A DNA stretch of 47,545 nucleotides. It comes from CAYMJV01 sp964390545 (GTDB lineage: Bacteria; Desulfobacterota; BSN033; UBA1163). Of the stretch, positions 33,843 through 41,526 are shown one piece after another. The stretch lies in NCBI GenBank assembly GCA_964390545.1, contig CAYMJV010000014.1, forward strand, positions 1-47,545, written 5' to 3'. A program made the position numbers and the translations under genes. The notes under the pieces were generated by a model that saw only the letters and a program-made list of their open reading frames with translations, was not told where the DNA came from and searched no databases. The first letter of the stretch is position 1. Every line of letters starts with the position of its first letter.

Positions 33843-34619
33843 ATGAAAGAGGCAGCCCAACCCATCGTTGAGGCCGTGAACGTCCACAAGTATTTTGACG
33901 ACAACCATGTGTTGCGCGGGGTCAACTTGAGTGTCACCGAAGGGGAGGTCATCCTCATCTGTGGACCAAGCGGCTCAGGCAAGAGCACGTTCCTTCGCTG
34001 CCTTAACCACCTGGAAAAGATCGATGAGGGACGGATTCGCGTCTGTGGTCATTACGTGGGCTATGCGGAGGGGAAGGATAGCCGTCTCGTTGAACTGCGC
34101 GAATCGGAGGTGGCCAAGCAGCGGCTCAACATAGGGATGGTTTTCCAACATTTCGATTTGTTCCCCCATCTCACCGCTCTGGGCAACATCACAGTGGCAC
34201 CAACCTATGTTCTCAAAAAGAACGAAAAAGAGGCCAAAGACGCGGCCTATCAGCTCCTCACCCGGGTAGGCTTGGCCAAAAAGGCGGATGCCTTCCCCGC
34301 TCAATTGTCGGGGGGACAGAAACAGAGGGTTGCCATCGCTAGGGCGCTGGCCATGAACCCCCGCCTCATGATGTTCGATGAACCGACCTCCGCCCTCGAT
34401 CCCGAGATGATCGGTGAGGTGCTCGACGTCATGCTCGATCTGTCCAGACAGGGCATTACCATGATCGTGGTGTCCCATGAAATGGGGTTTGCCCGGGCAG
34501 CCGCTCACCGAGTCGTTTTCATGGAAGCAGGGACTATCATTGAAGAGGCTCCTCCGACCGAGTTCTTTGATTCCCCCAAGAGCGAACGCCTCCAGCAGTT
34601 CTTGGCCAAGATTCTGTAA
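33843..34619 (+). CDS. ABC importer ATP-binding protein (GlnQ family), importer 3
   Basis: 258 aa from the ATG at 33843. The frame is open from 33687, but that part would overlap the permease gene and does not look like the family. Walker A is GPSGSGKST, Q-loop VFQHFDLFPHL, signature LSGGQKQR, Walker B LMMFDEPTSALDPE, and switch histidine VVSHEM. A short insertion after the first strand (GYAEGKDSRLVELRES) is longer than in importers 1 and 2. It closes the plus-strand operon that begins at 28150. Confidence 0.92.
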   Translation: MKEAAQPIVEAVNVHKYFDDNHVLRGVNLSVTEGEVILICGPSGSGKSTFLRCLNHLEKIDEGRIRVCGHYVGYAEGKDSRLVELRESEVAKQRLNIGMVFQHFDLFPHLTALGNITVAPTYVLKKNEKEAKDAAYQLLTRVGLAKKADAFPAQLSGGQKQRVAIARALAMNPRLMMFDEPTSALDPEMIGEVLDVMLDLSRQGITMIVVSHEMGFARAAAHRVVFMEAGTIIEEAPPTEFFDSPKSERLQQFLAKIL

Positions 34620-34735
34620 CCGGCGCGACTTCCAACCCCCAATCCAAACGAGTTCTGATCGAAATAAGTCTTGACTTCTACCCCATCATCTGCTAATTTT
34701 TTCTCCATCAAGAAGGCTCTCAAAAATTACATGAT

Positions 34736-34845
34736 GCTTTCTTGATTACACAGATTTCAAAAGAAGATTACACCGATTTTCCTGATGTTTCAATGAATTA
34801 ATGATCTGTGTAATCGTTTCTTAATCGGTGGAATCAGAGAGTTCA
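34736..34845. repeat. Inverted repeat of ATTACACAGATTT/ATCTGTGTAAT words
   Basis: GATTACACAGATTT and GATTACACCGATTTT on the left are mirrored by GATCTGTGTAATCG and AATCGGTGGAATCA on the right. It lies in the 265-base gap after importer 3 and may serve as a transcription barrier; no gene is seen there. Confidence 0.5.
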
Positions 34846-34884
34846 AAACTTTTCTAGAAATCTTTCTTAAAGGGGGTGATAACG

Positions 34885-35112
34885 GTGGGGAATCTGCTTG
34901 GAATCATCATCGGGGTGGTGGCCGTAGTTCTAGGACTCATCCTTCTGATTACCTGGTGGTCCATGTTTATCAAAGCCATAATGGCGCTCGTTCCTATCCT
35001 CTTAATTGTTATCGGCGCGGGGATCCTGATTTATTTCATCAGCGAGACCAAGTCCAAGTTGGAGATGAAAAAGGAAGAGACCGCCCCTTCCGGAGAGAAA
35101 AAACCGGAATAG
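34885..35112 (+). CDS. Small two-segment membrane protein of unknown function
   Basis: 75 aa from a GTG at 34885. AGGGGGTGAT (34871-34880), almost the full anti-Shine-Dalgarno complement, is correctly spaced for this GTG, whereas an in-frame GTG at 34876 lies inside it. Two hydrophobic helices (LLGIIIGVVAVVLGLILLIT and the stretch starting ALVPILLIVIGAGILIYFI) are followed by a charged, Lys/Glu-rich cytoplasmic tail. I do not recognise a family. It stands alone between repeats. Confidence 0.7.
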   Translation: MGNLLGIIIGVVAVVLGLILLITWWSMFIKAIMALVPILLIVIGAGILIYFISETKSKLEMKKEETAPSGEKKPE

Positions 35113-35183
35113 AAATAACCTAAATTTAAAAGCCGATCGGACTCCACAAAGACGGATTTGTAGAAAAACTTCAAGTCCGTCTT

Positions 35184-35362
35184 TTATTTTTTCTCTTCCA
35201 GCGGCTCCACGTGAACCACGACATCGGTCACCCCCCGAAAATCCCTTTTTATTTTGTTCTCAATTGAATAGGAGAGATGGTGAGTACGATGAACATCCAT
35301 CTAAGGTAAAGGATAAAGAAAAGAATACGGCGAATTTTCTGAAATCGCTCTCCGGTATCCAT
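35184..35362 (-). pseudogene. Decayed cation diffusion facilitator gene (internal deletion)
   Basis: From the ATG at 35362 one frame reads MDTGERFQKIRRILFFILYL, a plausible N-terminus of a CDF metal-efflux protein. About 20 codons later a different frame, from 35300 to the TAA at 35184, reads VHRTHHLSYSIENKIKRDF then GVTDVVVHVEPLEEKK, the unmistakable CDF C-terminal cytoplasmic domain (histidine, then DVxVHVEP). The transmembrane core is missing and the two ends are out of frame, so a large internal deletion occurred. The gap 35113-35604 holds this relic and the palindromic element at 35440-35570. Confidence 0.6.
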
Positions 35363-35439
35363 TCTGAAGCTATTTTCTCTCTTGAAATCTGTTCACAAAT
35401 AGTGCTAAATCAAATTCTAATTCCCCCCACCCCCCTTTA

Positions 35440-35570
35440 GAGACTGTGTCGTAATGTCATTCTGAGGCGTTAGCCGAAGAATCTCTGTTTTCTAACTTGT
35501 TGATTCTATGAGATTCTTCACTTCGTTCAGAATGACAAACATGGCATCTCCCTCATTACGACACAGTCTC
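35440..35570. mobile_element. MITE-like palindromic element, copy 2, nested in a C-run/G-run palindrome
   Basis: Ends are GAGACTGTGTCGTAATG (35440-35456) and CATTACGACACAGTCTC (35554-35570), a perfect 17-base inverted repeat. Inner arms TGTCATTCTGA/TCAGAATGACA and GAAGAATCTC/GAGATTCTTC also pair. It splits a family A palindrome: CCCCCCTTTA lies before and TTAGCAAAAGG after. The unsplit form at 37968-37980 reads CCCCCTTTAGCAAAG, so TTA (or TA) is duplicated at the ends, the mark of transposition. No gene is inside, so it must be mobilised in trans. Confidence 0.7.
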
Positions 35571-35604
35571 TTAGCAAAAGGGGCAAAGGGGGGATTTTAG
35601 TGCC

Positions 35605-35781
35605 ATGAAGAAACTCCAACCCGGTGATGAAGTTGTCAAAATTGATGAAGATCTTGGGATCGCCTGGATCCTCCTACCTCCTGATGAACTTTTGGGGGGA
35701 TTTCGTGGTATCTCACCCAGGATCATGGATGAGGAAAAATTCAATGCGGCAAAGAGGAAGTCAGCGGAAGGAAAAGACTGA
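35605..35781 (+). CDS. Hypothetical short protein, 58 aa
   Basis: The frame starting MKKLQPGDEVVKIDEDLGIA runs to a TGA at 35779-35781. It has a charged, well-mixed composition (ILLPPDELLGGF in the middle, a Lys/Glu tail) that looks protein-like, whereas the longer overlapping frame from 35624 does not. GGGGGA lies about a dozen bases upstream. No family is recognised and there is no signal or membrane segment. Confidence 0.4.
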   Translation: MKKLQPGDEVVKIDEDLGIAWILLPPDELLGGFRGISPRIMDEEKFNAAKRKSAEGKD

Positions 35782-35796
35782 GGACGGGAAAGAACT

Positions 35797-36075
35797 TTAT
35801 CTCTCCCTTTTTCTCATCACCCCTTCACATCCCCATTGACACTCCATTCCTCCAAATTGAACCAATTCGGCATTGTGGCAATCGATCTGCCTGAGAGTTC
35901 TTTTCAAGATCCGGCCTTCTTTTGATAGGACATCCCATTCGCACATCACCATGGTCCTACATTGTCTCTCAGGACAAAGGATCGAATTCCATTCCCTCTC
36001 CCTCACCTCTTCCGAGGTTCTCCTCTCCTTAATGCTTGATTCTCTCTTCCCTTTTCTTTTCTCGGGCATGCCCAT
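35797..36075 (-). CDS. Hypothetical small cysteine-containing protein
   Basis: 92 aa. A basic N-terminus precedes a compact segment with CPERQC, MVMCEWDVL, RQIDCHNAELVQFGG and CQWGCEGV, i.e. six cysteines and a histidine that could bind a metal. GGAGG is eight bases before the ATG at 36075, which lies inside the last 47 bases of the tetratricopeptide gene. The overlap suggests coupled translation. No family is recognised with confidence. Confidence 0.5.
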   Translation of the reverse strand: MGMPEKRKGKRESSIKERRTSEEVREREWNSILCPERQCRTMVMCEWDVLSKEGRILKRTLRQIDCHNAELVQFGGMECQWGCEGVMRKRER

Positions 36076-36610
36076 CTAAAACGCCTCCATGGATGATGAT
36101 GCCATCCGGATCCGCACTGATGGCTTTAAGGTAGTAATGCTCCGCCTTTGCTCCTTCCCCAATTTTCTCATAACAATCACCTAAAAGATTGAGCGCATCT
36201 TTAAAGGTCGGCAGAAACTCGATCACTTCTTCCAGCGTGTTAATAGCAGCATAGTAACGCTGTAATTTCCAGTAGCACATGGCTAACCAATAGTGGCCCT
36301 GATAGTGTTTGGCATTCGCCCGAATCACCCTTTCATAATAAACAATCGCCTTCTCATATATTCCCCTCCGGTAAAAAAGGCCCCCAAGGTTCAAGAAAAC
36401 AGGGATGCTGTTCGGATCACCCTTTAGAATTTCCTCACAGACCCTGATGGCGTTCTCCAATAGATTCGCCCGGTCATAGGCATTGGCCTTCCCAAAGAGA
36501 TAATTGGTCCGGATCTCTTCTAAGGAGATCTCTTCAAAAATCATGTCCTTGATAAAAGACCAAAGGACGGGCACCATATGGAAGAGATATCGGAGTAGTC
36601 TTAAACTCAC
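36029..36610 (-). CDS. Tetratricopeptide-repeat protein
   Basis: 193 aa starting at a GTG (36610) with GGAGG five bases upstream. Three to four TPR units are visible between about residues 40 and 165, for example NLGGLFYRRGIYEKAIVYYE, YWLAMCYWKLQRYYAAINTL and NLLGDCYEKIGEGAKAEHYY. These 34-residue helical hairpins mediate protein contacts. No signal peptide or other domain is present, so it is probably a cytoplasmic scaffold of unknown partner. The C-terminus is highly charged. Confidence 0.8.
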   Translation of the reverse strand: MSLRLLRYLFHMVPVLWSFIKDMIFEEISLEEIRTNYLFGKANAYDRANLLENAIRVCEEILKGDPNSIPVFLNLGGLFYRRGIYEKAIVYYERVIRANAKHYQGHYWLAMCYWKLQRYYAAINTLEEVIEFLPTFKDALNLLGDCYEKIGEGAKAEHYYLKAISADPDGIIIHGGVLDGHAREKKREERIKH

Positions 36611-36649
36611 CCATTCCTCCTGAAAAACGTGCTATTGCCGACAATGGAC

Positions 36650-36777
36650 AAATTCCAATCACCAATTTCCAAACTCCAAATAAATCCCAATTATTCAATA
36701 ATCAAAGGTTTTGGTCATTGAAATTTGAATATTGGTTATTATTTGATGATTGGTGCTTGGTTATTGGTGCTTCTTAA
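36650..36777. repeat. A/T-rich inverted repeat (family E), second copy
   Basis: AATTCCAATCACCAATTTCC-like words on the left and GATTGGTGCTTGGTTATTGG-like words on the right mirror each other, as at 5041-5170. It lies between ychF and the TPR gene. Confidence 0.55.
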
Positions 36778-36780
36778 CCA

Positions 36781-37875
36781 TTATACATTAAAACGAAAAT
36801 GGACAATATCTCCGTCCTGGATGAGATAGTCCTTCCCTTCAGATCGGAGAAGTCCTTTTTCTCTTGCCCCATGCTCCGAGCCACAGGCAATAAAATCTTG
36901 AAAAGAAACAACCTCCGCACGGATAAATCCCCTCTCCATGTCGCTGTGGATCTTTCCAGCCGCTTTAGGCGCTGGCGTTCCCTTTGGAACGGTCCAGGCC
37001 CTCAATTCCAAACTGACCGTTGTATAGAAAGTGACGAGTGCAAGAATCTCATAACCCACCTGAATCAATCGTTCAAGGCTCGACCCCTCCAGACCCAGTT
37101 CTTTTCTAAACTCCTCCCTCTCCTCTTCCTTCAATTCTGAAATTTCTGCCTCCAGGTCTCCGCAGATCACCACCATCCTGCTTTTTTCCCTCTCGGCCCA
37201 TTTCATCATTGCTTTCAAACAGGCTCCTTCTCCTCTCAACTCTCCCTGATCCACATTAACCACGTAGAAGATCGGTTTTGAAGTGAGAAGATGAATATCC
37301 TGGAAGATGGCTTCCCGTTCACCGGTCAGGCGAAGGGGTCCTGCCATTTTCCCCTGATTCAGAATCGCGTGGACCTCCTGACAGACCTCCAATTCAGCAC
37401 CTGCCTCCTTAGAACCGACGCGGTGCATTTTTTCCGCTTTCGCCATTCTTTTGTCGAGGGTCTGGAGATCCGCTAAAATCAATTCGGTATTAATCACCTC
37501 AATATCCCTGACCGGATCAAGGGAACCGAAGTCATGCGCCACGTTCTTATTACTAAAACATCGAACGGTGTGGGCGATGGCATCCACATTTCTAATGTGA
37601 TCCAGAAATTGGTTTCCCAGGCCTTCCCCTTGACTCGCCCCCTTCACCAGCCCGGCAATATCGAAGAACTCAAGCGTAGTGGGAATCATTTTTTTGGGAT
37701 GGATCAGTTTTGCAATACCCTCTAGCCGCTTATCTGGAACAGGGACGATGCCAATATTGGGCTCGATCGTACAGAAGCGGTAACTTGCCACCTCTGCTGC
37801 CGCCGCCGTGAGGGCGTTAAAGATCGTCGATTTCCCAACATTCGGAAGGCCGATGATCCCACAGCGAAATCCCAT
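36781..37875 (-). CDS. ychF: Ribosome-associated ATPase/GTPase YchF (OLA1 family)
   Basis: 364 aa, the standard length. It has the P-loop GLPNVGKS at residues 8-15 and the switch segment FFDIAGLVKGASQGEGLGNQ. The NKxD-type specificity motif is replaced by the YchF-typical NVDQ (YVVNVDQGE). A C-terminal TGS domain runs from about residue 280 (AWTVPKGTPAPKAAGKIHSD) to the end. It hydrolyses ATP in preference to GTP and binds ribosomes. GGGGGG lies just before the ATG. In related genomes it follows pth; here a diadenylate cyclase gene has come to lie between them on the opposite strand. Confidence 0.94.
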   Translation of the reverse strand: MGFRCGIIGLPNVGKSTIFNALTAAAAEVASYRFCTIEPNIGIVPVPDKRLEGIAKLIHPKKMIPTTLEFFDIAGLVKGASQGEGLGNQFLDHIRNVDAIAHTVRCFSNKNVAHDFGSLDPVRDIEVINTELILADLQTLDKRMAKAEKMHRVGSKEAGAELEVCQEVHAILNQGKMAGPLRLTGEREAIFQDIHLLTSKPIFYVVNVDQGELRGEGACLKAMMKWAEREKSRMVVICGDLEAEISELKEEEREEFRKELGLEGSSLERLIQVGYEILALVTFYTTVSLELRAWTVPKGTPAPKAAGKIHSDMERGFIRAEVVSFQDFIACGSEHGAREKGLLRSEGKDYLIQDGDIVHFRFNV

Positions 37876-37952
37876 TTATCCCCCCCTATGGAAAGCTAAG
37901 CGCAAAGGGCATAGAGCATGGCGATTATCAATAATAAATATACCTTATATGT

Positions 37953-37996
37953 AATCCCCCCTCACCCCCCTTTAGCAAAGGGGGGAATAGGGGGAT
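37953..37996. repeat. C-run/G-run palindrome (family A), uninterrupted copy
   Basis: AATCCCCCCTCACCCCCCTT and the complementary AAAGGGGGGAATAGGGGGAT flank TAGC. It serves as the empty-site model for the split copy around 35440-35570. Confidence 0.7.
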
Positions 37997-38054
37997 TTGA
38001 AACGCACCTTTTGTGTCAGATTTGTTGGGTTCAAAATATGAACTTTTTTTGAGG

Positions 38055-38082
38055 TAGATTTATTCAGTAATATTTGTATAAT
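38055..38082 (+). promoter_or_regulatory. Probable promoter of the diadenylate cyclase gene
   Basis: A perfect TATAAT at 38077-38082 lies 44 bases before the ATG. The -35 candidate TAGATT, 16 bases upstream, is poor. Confidence 0.4.
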
Positions 38083-38126
38083 AAAATACCAAGAAAATAA
38101 AGTCTCTAAATAGTTGAGGGGTATCC

Positions 38127-39002
38127 ATGAAGCAGCAGAATCGGATCATGGTGGAAACCGCCTGCTCGATTGCCAAGAAAACTCGGGCGGAAGGGGTGTT
38201 GCTTTACGCCGATGTGTTTGAAGATTATGTCGCCCTGGCAAAGATCGGACAGGAGAAGGGTGTTGAACTGATTCTTGCCATCAAGGATGATTCCTCTTTT
38301 AAAGAAGCACGATCGATCTTTAAGAAAGTGCTGAGGATCCCCGATGTTCCTCTTGGTCGTATCAATCAAATCAAGATGGCGGTCATCCAGGCCCTTTCCA
38401 AAGGCCTGGTTAAGGAAGGAGACAAATGGGTCTGTCTTTCAGGGATCCCTCAATCCAAAGCCCTTGACAATCTCCTCATCCTCGAATTTGGAAAAGAGTT
38501 CGAAATCATCTCCTCCTCTGACTTACCGGTCCTTTCCGAGATCGTACGGCCAGAAGTTTTTGAAACGGCCCTGAACCTTGCCTTGGATCTCTCCGCCGAA
38601 GGAAAGGAGGGGAGGAAACCTGTGGGGACTATCTTCGTCCTGGGGAGGCATGAAGAGGTTCTCCGATTCTCACACCCCATGGTCATCAACCCATTTCAAG
38701 GGTATCCTGAAGAGGAACGAAACATATTAGATCCTCGGCTGAAAGAAACAGTTAAAGAATTCTCCTCCATCGATGGAGCCTTTATCTTCCGGGAGGACGG
38801 GGTCATTATGGCAGCGGGTCGCCACCTCGATGCCTCCGGAGAAAGCATTGAAATTCCTTTAGGACTTGGGAGCCGTCACAGGGCCGCAGCAGGAATCACC
38901 CACCTGACTGATGCCCTTGCGATTGTGATCTCCGAAGGGACAGGAGGGGTGCGTATCTTTCACCATGGCAAGATTTTCATGGAGATTGAAAAGGGGGAAT
39001 AA
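38127..39002 (+). CDS. Diadenylate cyclase with DisA-type nucleotide-binding domain
   Basis: 291 aa. The C-terminal DAC domain has both diagnostic motifs, DGA (216-218, in SSIDGAFIF) and RHRAAA (250-255), so it should make cyclic di-AMP from two ATP. The N-terminal half (about residues 10-130) resembles the pyruvate-kinase-like domain of the archaeal-type DacZ class, not the transmembrane part of CdaA or the helix-hairpin-helix of DisA. It is therefore a soluble, single-gene synthase. GAGGGG lies six bases before the ATG. It is transcribed opposite to the surrounding housekeeping genes. Confidence 0.85.
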   Translation: MKQQNRIMVETACSIAKKTRAEGVLLYADVFEDYVALAKIGQEKGVELILAIKDDSSFKEARSIFKKVLRIPDVPLGRINQIKMAVIQALSKGLVKEGDKWVCLSGIPQSKALDNLLILEFGKEFEIISSSDLPVLSEIVRPEVFETALNLALDLSAEGKEGRKPVGTIFVLGRHEEVLRFSHPMVINPFQGYPEEERNILDPRLKETVKEFSSIDGAFIFREDGVIMAAGRHLDASGESIEIPLGLGSRHRAAAGITHLTDALAIVISEGTGGVRIFHHGKIFMEIEKGE

Positions 39003-39110
39003 AAAACATTGGAATAATGGAACGATGGAAGGATGGAATAATGGGTAAAAAAGATAAAAATTTTCCCAATCTCTTAAACCCATTACTCCATTATTCCAAT
39101 CCTCCATCTC
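39003..39110. repeat. Inverted repeat of GGAATAATGG/CCATTATTCC words
   Basis: TGGAATAATGGAACGATGGA on the left is mirrored by TACTCCATTATTCCAATCCT on the right. It separates the convergent diadenylate cyclase and pth genes and may end both transcripts. Confidence 0.5.
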
Positions 39111-39143
39111 TTTAAGTTTCGGGCTGCGCCCGCTAAATGTTTG

Positions 39144-39710
39144 TCATCTTTTCTTCTGGTATCGATTCATCGCTGCCTCAAGCCCTTCCGAGAGCATCAC
39201 CACCAGCGCTTCTGCAGCCCTCGAGCGGATTTCGCTTAAATGAGGTCGCTGGGTTTCGTCAAAGTCGCACAAGACATATTCGGCAACCTCCATTCCCCGG
39301 GGAGGTCTGCCGACGCCCACCTTCAGCCTCAGGAATGTATTTCCACCCATCGCCTCAATAATGGAACGCACCCCCTGATGTCCACCATCTCCTCCACGCC
39401 GTTTAAACCGGAGCCTTCCAAAAGAAAGATCTAAATCATCGTGAACAACGATTAAATCTTCCATGCCGACTTTAAAAAAGTCGACGATTCTCCGCACTGC
39501 CTCGCCGCTCCGATTCATGAAGATCATGGGTTTGGCGAGTACGACTTCTTGCGAATCGATCTTTCCTGTTCCGTAAAAGGCCTTGAGACGTTTCTTTGAG
39601 ATGGGAATCTGGTTGTTTTCGGCGAGTCGGTCCGCCACCTGAAATCCAATATTATGTCGATTCCCTTGGTAGCGAACTCCGGGGTTTCCCAGACCTACAA
39701 TGACTTTCAC
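39144..39710 (-). CDS. pth: Peptidyl-tRNA hydrolase
   Basis: 188 aa; recycles peptidyl-tRNA by cutting the ester bond. It starts at a GTG (39710), giving the canonical KVIVGLGNPGVRYQGNRHNIG with the catalytic His in RHNIG. VLAKPMIFMNRSG, VVHDDLDLSFG and RGGDGGHQGVRSI follow, with the catalytic Asp and Asn in place. It begins six bases after the rplY stop, and its ribosome site lies in the end of that gene, so the two are coupled. Confidence 0.94.
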   Translation of the reverse strand: MKVIVGLGNPGVRYQGNRHNIGFQVADRLAENNQIPISKKRLKAFYGTGKIDSQEVVLAKPMIFMNRSGEAVRRIVDFFKVGMEDLIVVHDDLDLSFGRLRFKRRGGDGGHQGVRSIIEAMGGNTFLRLKVGVGRPPRGMEVAEYVLCDFDETQRPHLSEIRSRAAEALVVMLSEGLEAAMNRYQKKR

Positions 39711-39716
39711 ACTCGA

Positions 39717-40382
39717 TTATTTTTCCTCCTTTTCCTCCTTCTCCTCTTCCTTCTCTTTCTCTTTCACCTCTTCCCCTTCAGCCGCTTCGGCAACCACTGC
39801 TTCCGCCACCTTCTCCTCCACCGCAGGTGGGACAACCGTGGCGATGGTAACGTTGGAGTCGACCAGGATTTTGAATTTCCCTGCCTGAATATCCTTCACA
39901 TGAATCGAATCACCAATATTGAGGAAACTGACATCCACATCGATGCTCTTTGGAATATCTCCGGGAAGGGACTGAACCTCAATCACCCTTCGGACCTGTT
40001 CGAGAATGCCTCCCATCTTCGTCCCTTCAGGTTTCCCAATCAGATGGATGGGCACTTCCACCGTGACCATCGTATCCATGGCTACCTCGTAAAAATCGGT
40101 GTGGATCATCTTCATTTGAATGGGATCGATCTGGATATCCTTCACCATCACGACTTTCCGGTCTGTCTTGGCATCTTTGATGATATGCAGGTCGATCAGA
40201 ACATTCTCCCCTGCCTCGGTTTTAAGGGTTTTCACCAATTCCTTGGAATCGACGATTAGAGGGATCGTCTTGCTCTTGGGACCGTAGAAAATAGCCGGGA
40301 TCAGGCCTTTTGCTCTGAGCTTCCGAACCTTTCCTTTTCCGGTTTCTTCACGAATCTCTGCTCTCAAAACGGGTCTTTCCAT
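39717..40382 (-). CDS. rplY: Ribosomal protein bL25 (TL5/CTC type)
   Basis: 221 aa, the long two-domain CTC form. The N-terminal 5S-rRNA-binding domain opens VLRAEIREETGKGKVRKLRA, and the beta-rich TL5 C-domain includes HLIGKPEGTKMGGILEQVRR and IPKSIDVDVSFLNIGDSIHV. The last 30 residues are a Glu/Lys tail typical of bacterial CTC proteins. AAAGGAG precedes the ATG. It lies between prs and pth as in many proteobacteria. Confidence 0.93.
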   Translation of the reverse strand: MERPVLRAEIREETGKGKVRKLRAKGLIPAIFYGPKSKTIPLIVDSKELVKTLKTEAGENVLIDLHIIKDAKTDRKVVMVKDIQIDPIQMKMIHTDFYEVAMDTMVTVEVPIHLIGKPEGTKMGGILEQVRRVIEVQSLPGDIPKSIDVDVSFLNIGDSIHVKDIQAGKFKILVDSNVTIATVVPPAVEEKVAEAVVAEAAEGEEVKEKEKEEEKEEKEEK

Positions 40383-40426
40383 ACGTCACTCCTTTGTGTG
40401 ATGAACCTAAAATACTAATCCTCCTC

Positions 40427-40472
40427 GGTCCCCCTTTGGTAAAGCCTGCCTGCCGGCAGGCAGGGGGGATTT
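40427..40472. repeat. C-run/G-run palindrome (family A) split by a 20-base palindrome (family C, copy 2)
   Basis: CCCCCTTTGGTAAAG is followed by CCTGCCTGCCGGCAGGCAGG (40445-40464) and then GGGGATTT. Removing the 20 bases restores the ordinary form CCCCCTTTGGTAAAGGGGA seen, for example, near 41808-41828. The gain is therefore clean, without a duplicated target longer than a base or so. Confidence 0.7.
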
Positions 40473-40488
40473 ACGGGGATTTTTATAT

Positions 40489-41457
40489 TTAAACAAACAA
40501 GTCACTCACCGATTCATCCTCATAGATCCTTCGGATGGCCTCGGCCAAAAGACTTGAGATCGAAAGGATTTTGATCTTGGGACAGGTCTTAGCCTCGCTC
40601 TTGAGAGGAATGGTATCCGTCACGATCATCTCCTCGATGGGAGAGTCCATGATCACCTCTATCGCCCGGCCGGAAAGGACCGGATGGGTGCAACAGGCAT
40701 GAACTTCCTTAGCCCCTTTTTCCATGAGGGCATAGGCTCCTCGTACTAAGGTCCCACCCGTATCCACCATATCGTCGACCAGAACCGCGGTCATTCCGCT
40801 CACATCTCCGATGATATTCATGACCTGCGCAACATTGGGGGAATCTCTCCGCTTGTCAATAATGGCTAACGATGCATTGAGTCGTTTGGCATAGGCTCGA
40901 GCCCTCTCCACACCTCCCGCATCAGGGGATACAATGACCACATCATTCTTTATCTTCTTCAGATAATCGAGGATGACGGGTGCGGCAAAAAGATGGTCCA
41001 CTGGAATATTAAAAAAACCCTGAATCTGGCCGGCATGAAGGTCAACGGCTAGGATTCGAGACGCCCCTGCTGTAGTGATCAGGTCGGCCACCAATTTTGC
41101 GGAAATCGGAGCCCGGGGGGACACCTTGCGATCCTGTCTCGCATATCCGTAGTAAGGCAGAACTGCAGTGATTCTTCTTGCCGAAGCCCTTTTCACGGCA
41201 TCGATCAGGATCAGAAGTTCCATCAGATTGTTATTGACAGGGTCACAGATCGACTGGATGGCAAAGACATCCATCCCCCGAACACTCTCATCGATCTCGA
41301 CATTGATCTCCCCATCACTGAAATTCTTTACGATGGATTTTCCAATCGTGGTCTTCAGCCTTTCAGCAATCTTTCGGACCAATTCGATATTCGAATTGCC
41401 GGTGAAGATCCGCAACCAACTGAAATCGTTTCCTGTCCCCATCCTCCTCTTGGTCAT
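40489..41457 (-). CDS. prs: Ribose-phosphate pyrophosphokinase (PRPP synthetase)
   Basis: 322 aa; ribose 5-phosphate + ATP gives PRPP, the substrate of PyrE in this window. Motifs present are SDGEINVEIDESVRG, YYGYARQDRKVSPRAPISAK (ATP loop), DLHAGQIQGFF, the PRPP-site VVSPDAGGVERARAYAKRL, and AVLVDDMVDTGGTL for ribose phosphate. Length is normal for class I. A GGGAGAGG sequence stands before the ATG at 41457; an internal Met six codons on is less likely. It lies directly after tRNA-Gln on the same strand. Confidence 0.95.
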   Translation of the reverse strand: MTKRRMGTGNDFSWLRIFTGNSNIELVRKIAERLKTTIGKSIVKNFSDGEINVEIDESVRGMDVFAIQSICDPVNNNLMELLILIDAVKRASARRITAVLPYYGYARQDRKVSPRAPISAKLVADLITTAGASRILAVDLHAGQIQGFFNIPVDHLFAAPVILDYLKKIKNDVVIVSPDAGGVERARAYAKRLNASLAIIDKRRDSPNVAQVMNIIGDVSGMTAVLVDDMVDTGGTLVRGAYALMEKGAKEVHACCTHPVLSGRAIEVIMDSPIEEMIVTDTIPLKSEAKTCPKIKILSISSLLAEAIRRIYEDESVSDLFV

Positions 41458-41484
41458 GAGAACCTCTCCCGAACGCCCCTCACC

Positions 41485-41523
41485 CTTCCCCTCTCCCCTG
41501 TGGGGAGAGGGAGGGGGTGAGGG
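41485..41523. repeat. CCCCTCACCC...GGGTGAGGGG palindrome (family H)
   Basis: CCCTTCCCCTCTCCCC and GGGGAGAGGGAGGGGGTGAG pair around TGT. A sister copy lies at 45671-45720. It separates prs from the upstream tRNA gene. Confidence 0.6.
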
Positions 41524-41526
41524 GAT

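Noticed and set aside
34505..34723. 72-codon minus-strand frame after the importer 3 ATPase
   Set aside because: Half of it is antisense to the ATPase gene, and the remainder matches no family I know.
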